Part shown: positions 22,370-34,943 of the stretch, in pieces
Layout of the letters: every line of letters begins with the position of its first letter
Position numbering within the stretch: position 1 is the first letter of the stretch
Source: Agrypnia vestita
Taxonomy: Eukaryota > Arthropoda > Insecta > Trichoptera > Phryganeidae
Assembly (NCBI GenBank): GCA_016648135.1
Contig: JADDOH010004277.1
Location: forward strand, 25,238 to 89,237
DNA: 64,000 bases
Direction of reading: 5' to 3'
The notes under the pieces: model-generated
Databases searched by the model: none
What the model was told of the DNA's origin: nothing
Seen by the model: the letters and a program-made list of their open reading frames with translations, nothing else
Made by a program: the position numbers and the translations under genes

Positions 22370-23185
22370 AAAATCTTCGAGGTAGTCTTCCTTATTCAAT
22401 TTTAAATGGAAAATATTCTTTATATGACGGTGTAATATTGACAGTTACGGAGATAAGGGACATCAAAGTTTCCATTTTTTTTTCAATATTTCTTACTTAT
22501 TTTCTGTTGAAGTATCATGAAAAGTAGTTTACATCGAATATTAAAAATTTATGGCCTAATTCACAATAATGTCAAACATGTCTCTTCTACAAGCATGAGA
22601 ATTATTATCCGACGTCACTCAAGTGCTTATGTTTAATATTTTGCAGACGGTCTTTTTAATTCACTATTGGCGTGGACATACTCTAAAATGGAGTATTTTA
22701 ACCTATGTCTGAAATTCCCTGTATTCGTGGTGTAAAAGAGCTCCTCAAGAATTCCTGACACATAGATTCCTGCCTAAATATGGGATCGAAAATTTTGAAG
22801 CAAAAATGTCCTAATATCATAGTTATGGAAGTGAGCGACTTCAAAGTTGGCATTTTTCTGACTTGTCTTCTGGGAAGCGTTGGACCGTCATAAAAGTAAA
22901 TTACATCTAATATTAAAATTTATTGCCTAGTATACAAGTCGAATAAAATTATTAAAACCTTGAAAAAATATTTTTTTAAGTATTAATCATTTCATTTGAA
23001 TTTTATCTACGCGCATTAATTTGCATTTTTATGAAAGTCCCATGTTCTACAGAAGACAGTTATACAAAAATATTGAAAAAAATGCAAATCATAAAGTCGT
23101 ATATCTCCATAACTATTGATATAAGGATATTGTTGCTTGAAGATTTTCCACTCACAACTTGGGCAGGAATCTACCTATAAAGTAT
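22370..23185. mobile_element. Two degenerate fold-back MITE copies
   Basis: 22370-22560 is one arm of the 10158-10634 type (agctagtagcaaaatcttcg; acatcaaagtttcca). 22735-23185 is a fuller copy: the left arm has gattcctgcctaaatatggg and the right arm the inverse (cacaacttgggcaggaatc), with tatctccataactattga near the right end as in 20696-21218. Divergence is greater than in the 523-bp copy. Confidence 0.65.
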
Positions 23186-23217
23186 TGTGTTGAGAAAACT
23201 GACTTCAAGTTTTGAAT

Positions 23218-23405
23218 TTTTTTATTTTTTTAAATATTTCTTTTAATAGAAATGCGAACACGGAATACATGTCGCATCAATATTCTTACAATTCTCAAAC
23301 TAAGCCAAAAACCTGTGCTGATGTAAAAAGGACTAACTTATTAACTAACTAACCAATGACTACCAGATCACTAGACAAGCGTCATGACCACTGCACCAAC
23401 AAGCT
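23218..23405 (-). repeat. tRNA-derived SINE, family S1
   Basis: On the minus strand: ttggtgcagtggtcatgacg, then a body with ttagtcctttttacatcagc, tggcttagtttgag, gtaagaatattgatgcgaca and tattccgtgttcgcatttct, then an A-rich tail (poly-T on the plus strand at 23219-23231). The same order of words is found at 40647-40834 and 59802-59990. The B box is partly lost here. Confidence 0.8.
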
Positions 23406-26299
23406 ACTCAATTTCTATTTATATTTTTGAATTATCTTGTATAATATTTAATTCAATTTTAAATAAGTCAAATATAATGAACGTTGCAGAATTTTTAACC
23501 AGAATTTTTCTTACTAGTTGTAAGAATTATTCGTAAAAAGTAAAGTTTGTGGGATTTATATTCATACTTTTTTCCTCCCATTCCGTCAGTTTCCAAAAAA
23601 TATTCAGTTGTATGGGGGTCATCTGGAGCTGTTTTAGAAAATGATTTTAATCTTCGTTTTCTCGGAAGTTTACGAATTTAACTTTTCGGCACGCGATGTA
23701 TGGGGACCTAATCCATTAGTATTTTTTAATTATTTGACCTTATCGTGTGGTGTTTCAATTAAGGAAAAACATCGCTAAACATGGAGTATACTTCGCATAA
23801 TAAAATTTGGCACAAACACAACACTCACATTTCTTGTTGATTAAATTAGAGTTAAAGACTCGAAAAAAATATTAAGTAAAATTAGCAGTATTCTCATTGC
23901 AGGAAGATAATAAGAGCGGTGAATTATTTTGAAGTGAAATATAAGAAATTTTTTATACTTTGATCACATTTTTTTCAAGATTTTATTGTGAAGTGAAATT
24001 ATTTATTTATTTACAGTGTAACGATAAGTAGGTATAGGTTACAGTACAGTGTAACGACAAGTAGGTATAAGTAGCATGATAAAAGCTGGCTTATACACAA
24101 TACTTACACATACGCATTTCTTTATTCATTCATGTGTACAGGTTGACTTAATAAGAGTCAATAAATATTAGTAAAATTACCAGCATTTTCGCTACGGGAA
24201 GGTGTAGATGATAATAATAATAATAATAAGAAAAGCATAAAAAATGATTTTCAATATTGGCAAGAGCGCTCCGTAACCGTGTTCACTCCTCTCGTCATTT
24301 TGAGTTTTTTATTAAACTTTTAATAAAAAGTTAAAGTTTTTTTATTGGTGTTTTGAGTAATTTAAGAGTTATAGGTACGTTTTATATACGAATTTCCATT
24401 TACCAGAAACTTTACGTACGATATTCGAGAGTTTTTCAATATGTGAAAATGAGTTAGGCCCAAGTAAAGTTGGTTTGATGATTTTAACATAAAAATCACA
24501 AGAAACCGGAGACAGGCCACAACAGTTGGTTTTAAAATGAGGTCTATATATCGAAACTTATCTAAAAAACAAGTTTGTAGAACCTAAAAGCGGTTTTTAA
24601 ATAAATATTTACGTTAATTTTTTTTACCATTAATCACAGTCATGGGCACTACTTCAAAAAAGCCATGAAAAATCAAATCATTGATTAAAATCGATAATAT
24701 TATCTTGAGAATATATATATTTTTATGAGGAAGAGATAAAATCAAATCTGAACATAATAATGGCAGAATTTTTAGTTTTTGAGTTTAGCAAAAACAGAGC
24801 AAAAAAATACATGTATTATTTAATGCCGTGAAAACGATAATACCAAGTAATTCAGTGAGAAAATATTTTCTTTTTCACGCAATTTCATATCTCAAATAAA
24901 AACTAGATTATGTAATTTGTACAGTGTAAATTTTGTGTTTTCTTGATATCATATTTCATAAAGAAAAGTATTCAATAATATAAAAAAATAATTTGTAACT
25001 TGTACGGATTTTACTTATTTTTTATAAGGTTTTGTATAGAGCATCTTTAATTTTTCTATATTTTTACAGTTACTTAAATATTAAATAAACTTGAAAATTA
25101 TACGACTTTCTACAAATTTTATTAAATATTTTCGTAAAAATTGTTAATACTGGATGAAAATTTTGAAATAATGTGAACACGGAAATAATTATTTTTTAAA
25201 GCCCGTTTTAGTAAAAATCTTAGTTAATGCAATTATTTTAAATATTTAAAGCACAAAGTAATTACAAATATAATAACAAAACAAAATTGGCATATGTATA
25301 ACAAGACATTAAGCACTGTACATACTCACTAACTATAACATAGAAGAACTATACACACACAATAATCTTTTCATCTCAAGACAGTCATTGTGTGTTTGTA
25401 ATTAGAACCAAAATCTATTATTTTAAGAAATGATGAACCTGAATGAATGAAAATTGTTGTAATTAATTAATATAAGTACTATATCAATGGTGGTGAATTT
25501 GCATGTCGGTTCCGACTCAGCGTTGCGGGTTAGTAACAATAATTATTATTGCTGTCAGACTAAGCTACGTCAAGCTTTAGAATTCCTTTAAAATTAATTA
25601 CAGGAAGCTTTGCATTACTCCCGACTAAACCGAGAATTATAACACTCCTCTGTATTTGCATGAATTTTCCAGAAGTCATCGGGCGCGTGAATTCGTGTTG
25701 ACGAATTAATTAACCTGTCTCCTCAGAAATTTACATATTCGCTGTACAAAGATGGTTCCTTAAACCTCTTTGAAATTTTTCAGCTCACGCGGCGATTAAA
25801 TAAGTCAAGGGGGCGAGTTCAAGCAGCTTCATACCAGCCTTTTCCAAATTTTCTACTCTTATAAGTAGTTGAGAATCAATCCAAAACCACTCTTAAACTT
25901 TTCGTAGCTTAAGTTGCCATTTCAGCTATATTACAGAAATCTGTGACGTAAATTTGAATCCGAAATAGTTACTTGACGTGTGCTTGACCCGATTACAAAA
26001 CTCTTTCCAAAACTAAAAAGAATCTGTTCACTTATTTATTCGGTCTATCATGTAGGAAACAGTCTTCTTCGAGCCCGAGGAGGCCAAGGATCTTTTTTTA
26101 CATTTTGTTAAAACTATTTGAAGGTATTTACGGATTCTTATAAGATAGAGACATATAAGGTAAGGTACAGTTAATGGGGTACGTATCTCAAACACATCCG
26201 GCATATTCCTTTCTTTCTTTCTTTGATGAAAAGCTTCAAAGATTATCGGAGAAAGCTCTTGAGAAGATCAAGATAGTAGTTGTAGAGTTAAAAGAATTA
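23406..26299. other. Intronic sequence, no gene seen
   Basis: A 33-bp unit (acagtgtaacgataagtagg ...) is tandemly doubled at 24013-24078. An (AAT)n run sits at about 24208-24230. The stretch 25540-25990 is less AT-rich, not repeated in the window, and could be conserved non-coding DNA. No open frame of note. Confidence 0.5.
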
Positions 26300-26309
26300 T
26301 ATAGTCACG

Positions 26310-26700
26310 AGATTCTAAATTAGAAAAGAGCTACACGGAATCGAGGTTTTCCGAACAATATGGAATATTTAAGAAATAACTAAAAGACACAAAAATGTAC
26401 TAGAATATTCGAGAGAAAACATTTCCTATAAAATGCATACTAGCAAAGCGCGACCAGTCTTTGGTGGACAGAAGGCGACTTCATGGATTAACAAACAATA
26501 TAGTCAGCCAACGACAAATTTAAAAAAGTAACTACGTACAGAATACTTAAGGGTGAAATGGTGCGAATTACGAAATAGTGATGCAGTTTAAGTTTGTGTC
26601 TAGTGAAACTTGCAACCAGAAAACAAAAGTTTAATTGATTTATACTGTTTCATTTTGTCCCCCATCTCTTCGAACCCGTGACTATGTTAAGTCAAGATGG
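26310..26700 (+). promoter_or_regulatory. HSE/TATA locus 1, possible solo-LTR remnant
   Basis: gaatattcgagag at 26403-26415 fits the heat-shock element pattern GAAnnTTCnnGA(A). A TATA box (tataaaat) follows at 26427-26434, then a leader with ctagcaaagcgcgacc and gtgcgaattacgaaa. Locus 3 (39650-40150) has similar words in the same order (tagaacattcgagaaca; ggctagcgcgcac; gtgcgaattaagaaa). No open frame follows. It is best read as the promoter part of an LTR or other element. Confidence 0.4.
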
Positions 26701-27844
26701 TGTTCAGTTTAGTAAAAGTCGTATTTTAACTATGAAATTGGTTGTCATCAAAAATAGTCAAATGAATTATACACTCCGGTCTAATAATGACATAAAGAAA
26801 TGAAATTTTAAAAGATCTTTAATACGCGTTTCAAGCAAATATTAAAAGCCGATTGATATCCATCAATCACAATATAAAAATGTTTGCATGTACATGCTGG
26901 CCTCACTTAGTTTCGTAAATGTTTAGACTAAAAATTTATATTTTTAATCTATTTTCAGCAAATAAAGAAAGAAATTAAATGAAAATGTGTTCAAGAATGT
27001 CAATTTGAAGCAGTATAATTCCAATTTTAGGAATAATGTTTCGATTTCCGATATTGCGATGGGTAAGAGGACGGATCAATATATGTATATTATAAGGCAT
27101 TGCCTCAAATATCTCCAATAAAATAAATAATTCATTAAGGCATACATGCTGCTAAAGTTTTTTTACATGACGGTTTCCAAAAAAAAAAACTTCAAATTAT
27201 CTTTCAAGTAAATCCATACATATTTAGATGTTTGTTTGATGCTAAATTGCATAATATAACATTGCAAAACATAAGTATAAAAAATACCTATGTATATTAT
27301 TTTATACGTGCACCTATTTCCCAATCACTTAGGTGTAATATATTTTTTTATTTGATTTGAAGGCTCGTCGATGATTTAAAACAAAATTATATAATGATTG
27401 TTAAAAAGATTTTCGCTCGTGTAACAACTACATAAAGTTCTTCGAAGTGGTGCCTGTCGATAGCATTCGAATAAACATAACGTGAAAGTTAAACGGAGTT
27501 TAACTGTAGTGTTTGGTAAATATTCCCGCCATTAACTTCCACGATGTGTGTTTTCAGTTTGTTCGAAAAAATGTTGACTTACATGCAAAATAACATAAAT
27601 TCAATACGGGTACAGTAGAACAGTTCTGTTTAGTGTAGAAAATTTAATGATTTGTACAAATATACGGATGGTATATTCGTCACTTTAGTACGCGTGCAAA
27701 AATATTGTAATGGGACAAATATACTTATATATTGTCGTAATTTTGTGGTTACATTAATATTCTCACGATCTTTAAATCTAAGATGAATGTTTATTCCTCA
27801 AAAAATTGATATTCCGGGACAATCCATCAAACCTTTTTCCGCTT
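26701..27844. other. Intronic AT-rich sequence, no gene seen
   Basis: Nothing recognised on either strand. Confidence 0.6.
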
Positions 27845-27965
27845 AGTACTAAGGCAAGCGTGTTACTACTAGACCAAATAAATATGACACAATTAAGATA
27901 AATGATACAAATCTCACACATTCGAAGCTATGAATATGAGAAACGTATGTGGAAGTCTTTTTCCA
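27845..27965 (-). repeat. Truncated SINE head next to an interspersed repeat arm
   Basis: On the minus strand at 27850-27885, tttggtctagtagtaacacg and cttgcc resemble the 5' part of the S1 SINE head, but the B box is absent. At 27890-27960 (minus) lies a piece of the repeat family of 56400/61360 (gacttccacatacgtttctc). Confidence 0.4.
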
Positions 27966-30900
27966 CTTTGCTTTAGTGTATGGCAATGAATTATGAGCAT
28001 AATGTTTATTTATGAATATTACCAGTAACTTTTGATAGATTTTCAAATTTTCAAATGTAAACCAATAATATATAGGTCATTTTAAAACTGAAGTTACAAT
28101 GAATATGGTTCAACATTGGCTCGACCTAAATCTTATAATACTTGAAAGTGGACTTAATAATCCCGTCAAACTGATACAAAACAATTTTTTATTTAAACTA
28201 ATATTAACATAAATATATGAATAAAATGAACAAAATAAGCTATAAAAATAAAGATTGGATGTGCCATAAAAAAATAGAACTCCTCGTGTTTGGAGAAGGG
28301 GTACATTTGTAATAAAAAAAAATATTTTTAATGAAAATGCACTTTTATGTGATGTTGCAAATTATAGAATGACGAATCAATTACAAAAATATACAGAAAA
28401 AATATCTTACAAAAATATATTTAGTTTCCGTCACACAAACCCGGAACATTTCCTTTTTGATGTCCATTCTATGGAGGAAACAGATACCAATTTTTCCACA
28501 ATACCTATCTATGATGAAAAATCTTACTTGAAAAATATGTAATTATCTAATATAATAATCCATTTTCAAACTAATTGATAATTTTTTTCAATTATCCTTT
28601 CCAATTGATAAATCGAATGTATTTTAAATGAAAGGATAAATTGAGTATTATAAGCCTATATTGAGTATTATACAGAGTACATATATTATATAACTATTGC
28701 AGAGTAGGATTATTGTTGAAAATTTGAATTTTTATTAAATTTGAATTATGTGTGTATCAAAATTGTTCTGTTTTTAAGATGAGATGTATTTATGTACCTA
28801 TCTAAAAATATTTAATTCTCTTTAATATCTACTTGGAGTACTTTAAATGGAAATTTAGTAGAAAATTTAACATTCGTTCTATTCAATTATTTTAACCAAA
28901 TTATTTTATTTAAAATACGTTCTATCAAATTATTCTAGTTACCTATGTATAAAAAAATAGAAGATGTCGATTGTAAGTGAATGTCAAGTACCTACATAAT
29001 TATATTTTATTTTAAATAGGCATAATGTATTCGAAAGCGGTTGGCATAGGAACAAGCTTGTAATTTTACTTTTTTTAAATGCTTTTTAATTTTCTCGTCG
29101 ATTTTCACATTGCGGAATTGAAAGATTTCCCAGAAAGCCTGACTGATACTAAAAAAATCTCCGCCATAAATTATATTCGATATAAAAAATCTAATAATGT
29201 TTCCACTTTTGAACACATCATCAAGGATGCAAGACTTTGATGGTTCAACTGACATAACATCTTGCTCATCTGAACGTGTTAATTGAGTGTACGCGATTAA
29301 TCATCGTCGGTTTCTATTCCTACCTTGTTTGTATCCGTCAGCACTGGAGCGTGAGTAATTATTCAGTCCCTTAATAAACCTTCCTTGATTTAAACGAAGT
29401 TAGGTACTGAAATAATTAATTCATTAGCGAGATCAGTCCCCGTCACCCTTGGCCGCCCGTTTACCTTACGCGAATAGTTAGTCCAATTAAACGTCGTCAA
29501 TGACTAGATTGTATCCCTAATCAAGGCGCTTTCTGAAAACATTTAGAAAATTTGTTACACGTTGTGTCTGTTTTTGGATCCAATTAAAAGAAGCTACCTT
29601 GAAAAGATAATGCGTATGTGTCTGTTAAAATAAAAGTTTGTAAGTTACTCATTTTATTTCCATAGATTTGCACGAGAGAGACATGTTTCCAAAAATGTGT
29701 GTTATATTTTTCTAAAATAATATTAATCTACGTGAGTTTAATAATATTTAATGATGCTGTGTTAATATTATTTATGACCATCAGGAATAATCTCTTCACT
29801 GTAAATACTAAATCAATAATGTAAATCTCTCCTATTTTACTAAATGAACAAGTGAAGACAAGATAAATATAACATTTGAAGAATATTCTACTTAGACGGT
29901 TCGATCATATGAAGCATACGATCGATAAAAGAATAATTAGTAAAATTTCGGGGACCACTGGAACTAGATACATTAGAATTGTTATATTAAACATAAAGAA
30001 ATTTTAAGAATCGTGAAATGACTAAACAGTGGGTGAGTGGAATGACAAAGCTGAGTTTATCTGAATTTTCGTAGATCCTAAAGGGTAACAATGCAATATT
30101 TGGAACGGATAGTATTAAAATAAATAAAAATGGATGACATTAATATTTTTGAGGATGGTGGATGATGGTTATGTTTTGCGCAGGAATATATTATAAAGAG
30201 AAAAGAAAAATATAAAATAATTATCAAAAATAATTAATTGAATATTTAAATATAATAATATCATTGTCTGTCCATCCGTAATGTCAATAACTTACTGGAA
30301 TGAAGCTGGAATTAAAATCTTAGATAATTCGAGTGTGACACCCAATCAGCGCGCAACGACTAATATAATCCATAATTTCCCAAGCCGTCCAAGAAGTTAT
30401 ATCTTTGGCGATAAGCAGAAATGATAATTAATCAAATTTTTATCTTTAATCTGGTTACAGTGCAACTTCTAACCTCCAAGTATTAATTACATTCAAACTA
30501 ACTTTACATATAAGTGGTAGTTATAGGTTTAGTTTAAAAGTATTAAACATCGTTTCACAGTTATTAAAATCATATATAGAATTTTTATGTAATTATCAAA
30601 GCTGCGTTTTTCAATTTTGGGAGTGTTAAATGTGAATGATTTCTTCTGGAGGAAAATTAAATTAGTATTTTAAGTGTATACTCTGAGTGACAAAGGGAAA
30701 CACCTTATCTAATTTTCAAACGCCTTATTAAAACAAAGTAAACGCATAAACTGTGAAAAGATTATCCGGAGAATTAAGAAGATTCCATTCGTCCATGAAA
30801 AGAGATTAAAATTAAGATTTTCAAGAATAATAAAGCCTAGTCTAAAAAGTGAATCTAAGACTAAGGAAGGATTCTCACAAAGAAAGGATTAATTTCTCAT

Positions 30901-31619
30901 AAAGATGTTGACTGTAATTTTACTTAATAGGAGAAGACAGTCGTTGCCGAAAGTTTCCACTGGTGGCTTGCAAGTAACTATTTGTATTCATTTTCGTATT
31001 TTGCAAAAAAGGGTTTCTTATAATTTTTTTTTCGTTTTTTCATTTTCTATTAATATTTAATAACGACGGTAAGCATTAATGTAATAATATTGCGCGAGAT
31101 CCTTGGCTTGGCATAAATATGTGGCCAAAAATAACATTTCATTTGACGGATTTTCTGTTACCTATAAAAACTTACACCCTTTGACCGATCATTGCCTAAT
31201 TGTGCATAGTTAACCTTTAAAACCCTGCAAAATACATCAGGCACCTTTGCCTCTCTCCCTAACTACCTTATCCCCTCCCTACGATATAAATGAGTAAAAT
31301 TGAATGCCATATTTTGCTGGGTTGTAACCGCTTTAAAAAAAATATATTTCACAAATGCCACAAATTAAATGTTGTAACTAATTAGGTATTATATGTATTC
31401 CGAACTATGCAGTGTTACGCTTGATAACTCATGTGTCAGATGCACATATTCTAACAAACTATAGGCAATTTCATTTTTTTTAAATAAATCATATTAAATA
31501 TTATTACGACTAGCCGTAAAGCCGTGAAAAATCAAAAAAACATAAAAATAATAATTAATTACGACACTTGCGTATAACACGAGCCGCGCGCTGATTGACT
31601 TTTCACGCCAAGGGGGTGC
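27966..31619. other. Intronic AT-rich sequence, no gene seen
   Basis: 29270-29530 is less AT-rich (cgtcacccttggccgcccgt) and unique in the window, a candidate conserved non-coding stretch. A 20-bp unit (ttgagtattata) is doubled at about 28640-28672. A C-rich patch lies at 31240-31282. No coding feature. Confidence 0.5.
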
Positions 31620-31629
31620 CAGGGCCTCG

Positions 31630-32110
31630 TCAACGGCTAGTTTTTAATTATTATTTATTTTTTAATTATTATTTATTTTATTTATTTTTTATTAATTATT
31701 ATTTATTTTTTAATTATTATTATTTAGTTTTTAATTATTATTTTTTTTTAATTATTGTTTTTTTTATTATTGAGATTTTATTATTATTATTACAGGCATC
31801 TTTGAAAAATATATTAACAGTTTATACGCAAGGATATATTACAGTATGTGTAACGTTACATTACTTAGTTATCCTTATATAATAATATAATAATACAATA
31901 TTACACTTATGTACTTTTAACTACCACCAAATTTTTACAGTTAATTGTAATATTTCTTTATAATTTTGTCCATACTTTTTTGTCCCGTTTCATTTTTCAT
32001 TCTATCCGGTAGTTTGTTGAACAGTTTTAGAATTACACACTGATTAGTCCTGTCTTCGTAAAAAATAATTGTTTTTATTATTTCTAGTTTTTTATTCACC
32101 AGTGTAGTTG
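31630..32110 (-). pseudogene. LINE 3' end with C-terminal codons and (ATT)n tail
   Basis: On the minus strand, from about 32120 to the stop at 31941-31943, a frame reads TTLVNKKLEIIKTIIFYEDR, TNQCVILKLFNKLPDRMKNE and DKIIKKYYN. LFNKLPDRMKN is the typical end of a non-LTR reverse-transcriptase ORF. After the stop come about 150 bp of UTR and then a long A/T-only tail (31635-31795, ATT/ATTT units on the plus strand). That low-complexity tail produces a false hydrophobic frame on the plus strand. Confidence 0.65.
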
Positions 32111-33125
32111 TTGCAATTCCAGTCTAATTCCAGCGAATTACTGACATACACAGATTCTAAATTAGGATAGTTGATAACATACGAGAAGATTACTTGTGTA
32201 CTAAAATTTACAAAGATTCTAACATATATTTTTTCTTTGAAATATTTTTTTTTCATAGATTATTTGATCTGTTTACACAGCACAGCATATTATTTGATCT
32301 GTGATGTATACGTTCATTTATACACATCACTCAAACAAAAAATTATCTTTGTTTGAAAATACTCTAAAAGATAATTAATTAACTTAAAATCTCGCTAATT
32401 CTGCTTTCATCACCAATTTGGACCGTATTGACGAAAATAATCGTTAATTTAATTTGCGAACGACGGAAGTCAATCTCTTTATTAGCTTGTGCTGTACGGA
32501 TATCTAGAGTAACTTTTCACAAAGACATCAAACTGAATTAATTAAACTTTTCTGTAGACTATCCAATGATTGATTCATCTGAAAAGAAATTGAGATTTTC
32601 GTTTCAATTGGCAATGAAACAATTTTATTAAAGCATCCCCTCAGTGAAAAGAAACAATTTTCAACAACAATCCTCCAGATATAGGTAGGTACCTCTCTGT
32701 ATAATTTATTTACAATTAGAATAAAATCTTGTCATTTTATAAAAAGTTTATGGTGAAAATCGCCTGACTTTTAGCAATTTATAGCTAGCGTGGTAGATGA
32801 ATTTTTAATCGAATTTAATCAAAAATGCGCCGGTTGCTATTTATGAATTTTTGACTTCAACTTTTTTAGGAAAAAAATGAAAATTAATTTCAAACTGATC
32901 TCATTTGCTAAAATATCTATTTTTCGATATGATACATCGTATACAATTACATCAATTAACAAGAAATTTTTTTTTTTTCATTTCACCCGAATTCTGGCGA
33001 CCAGATTAACTTCACATCTCTCATTTCTCAACTCTGCCATTTTGAAATTGGGAAAAATATGGTATTTGTTAATGAAAAATATTAATCAGTGTATATCGTA
33101 AACAATGATATTAAAAATAATTTTA
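32111..33125. other. Intronic AT-rich sequence, no gene seen
   Basis: Nothing recognised. Confidence 0.6.
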
Positions 33126-33127
33126 TA

Positions 33128-33413
33128 TCGAGGGTCCTCAGCCAAAAGGGCGTAAGTGATTATTTCGAACTTTACGAAGGAGAGTAAAAGAAAGTTTAAT
33201 CAATCTGATTGTATCAGTATTTCTTTAATTGTTAAACGATTTCCATATTCGTTTTGGAAATACAAATGTGGAAATCGTTTAATATTGACAAAATGTTAAA
33301 CGATTTCCATACAATAAAATAAATATTGGCAAAATTAGATTGACAAAACTTTATTTTGCTCTCCTGCAAAGACCGATATAATCACTTAAGCCCTTTTGGC
33401 TGAGGACCCTTGA
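33128..33413. mobile_element. TA-flanked MITE (286 bp)
   Basis: The ends are tcgagggtcctcagccaaaa and, inverted, tcaagggtcctcagccaaaa, extending through gggcgtaagtgattat / gggcttaagtgattat (36 bp, two mismatches). TA lies on each side (33126-33127 and 33414-33415). Inside, gttaaacgatttccata appears twice directly (33230, 33295) and once inverted, so most of the element folds. Ends and target suit a Tc1/mariner-derived MITE. Confidence 0.88.
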
Positions 33414-33419
33414 TATGTG

Positions 33420-33850
33420 CAATTAATGTGAATATGTTTTTTGATGCTTCAAGGTAGTATAATCCATCAACCCATTGTGTGTTTAAAATTATATAACACA
33501 ATTTAAGGACGGCTGCGTTCTTTTCATTCGCGTTGCCTCTTGTGGTATGAACGCACTTGTTCATAATAGTCCGCCGATCCATTGGATAGATCCGGCAGAC
33601 TCAGTGTAGTCCCCAAAGTACTCGTGCTCCAAAGACCTCGGGTCGTAGGCAGATGTCCTCTAGACTGATGGTTCAACAAACCCGGGATAGTCGGATGGGT
33701 TCCAGGCAGATCCTTCGTGGGTCATTGGGCTCCCGTCCCTACCGATGTGGCTGCAGCTTCCTCTGGTGGGTACCCGAAGCTGTGCCAGAGTAAATCCGCT
33801 ACGAGATACGCTATCGATAGCGAAGGCTCAGACTCAACATCACATTCAGG
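33420..33850 (-). pseudogene. GC-rich block with long minus-strand frames, unrecognised
   Basis: The part 33530-33850 is far less AT-rich than the intron around it. On the minus strand one frame reads VSRSGFTLAQLRVPTRGSC, SPMTHEGSAWNPSDYPGFVE, a TAG, then SAYDPRSLEHEYFGDYTESA. A second frame over the same DNA reads SEPSLSIAYLVADLLWHSFG and GLWSTSTLGTTLSLPDLSNG. I cannot say which is real. The composition suggests a retrocopy or fragment of a host gene, or an old transposon ORF. It cannot be a cyclase exon, because the exons on either side are contiguous in the protein. Confidence 0.35.
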
Positions 33851-34790
33851 CTACGATGTATAAATACAATGTCGAAACAAAGTAGAACATGTCAAAACAT
33901 AATTTTTTCAGACACGGGAATACAACGAAAAATGTTCTTCTTAATATTCCTGTGTGGTGAAAAAACATTCCGAACGAACGTACTTCCATCACTGCGCATA
34001 ATTTGGCTGAATTGCCATTTTTTTGACAAAACATAAGCAGTCTTTCATAAGTGAGTTGTAATGATACGTGGCGCCATCTCTGAACCATCTTTCTCTTGTT
34101 TCTAAGGTATCTAGGAAACAAAAGTGACTTTATAGCGCCAACTTTGGATGTACTTTGGCTCTAGTTTTCTTTTATTTTCCCATTTTGCTGCAATATTATC
34201 GATGGATTTTGCTTTATGTTGTAGAGTTAGGGTTAAATTGTAGAGATCATTCATGATGAATATTAAATTGGGTAAAAAATTTGTAATTATAATGTTTTAT
34301 TTTACTACTTAAGTATCGAGAGCAACAGAATCTCTCATCCATAGCTGGAATATTAAAATGACTACTTTTGAAGATAGAATTTGAAATACCAATAATTAAT
34401 AGATCAGGATGATGATGGATGGATGGATGGATGATAGATGATAATTAATGAACTAGAATTACTGGTGTAAAGGTGGTTGTAACGGGAATATTTAGAGTAC
34501 AGAAGAAGAGTAAGTGAATGTTTATTGTTAAATAAATTCATACCCGAGTTCAAATTCCTTTCAATTACTAAGCTTTAAAAATGATTCATTTCACTACCTT
34601 TATGTGCAATATAGTTTATATTTATCACCCAATTTAATGATCATCGTATTTTTTTATTTAAATCTGCAATCATAAATCAATATTATGATTATCTATTCAA
34701 TAAATCTGAATCAATTTTATCTGAAAATATATTTTTTTTAAATCTCATTTTAAATATATTAGACGCAATATGTATGTATGTGTGTATGCA
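33851..34790. other. Intronic sequence, no gene seen
   Basis: A (GGAT)n run at about 34410-34432. Otherwise nothing recognised. Confidence 0.55.
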
Positions 34791-34943
34791 GGGACAGTAC
34801 AGTTGCCGGAGAACTGGAATTTTTTGGCGTAGTGGGGGAATGCGCAGAAGACAAAATTTGGGTCTCGTTGGTGGAATGGTACATGCGCAAACTTCCCCCC
34901 ACTACGCCGAAAAATTTCAAGATGTTTGCCGGCTACTGTACCA
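34791..34943. mobile_element. Short GC-rich MITE (about 153 bp)
   Basis: Inverted arms: gttgccggagaactggaatt, tttggcgtagtggggg on the left. Inverted on the right, gtagccggcaaacatcttga and tttcggcgtagtgggggg. Arms are about 55 bp with a small centre (aaaatttgggtctcgttggt). Overlapping open frames on both strands come from this palindrome and are not genes. Confidence 0.8.

Noticed and set aside
25493..25535. Possible tRNA/SINE head (ggtggtgaatttgcatgtcg)
   Set aside because: No B box at the right distance.
31595..31882. 95-codon hydrophobic frame that looks like membrane segments
   Set aside because: It translates an (ATT)n-type low-complexity LINE tail. The Tyr/Phe/Leu run is a composition effect.
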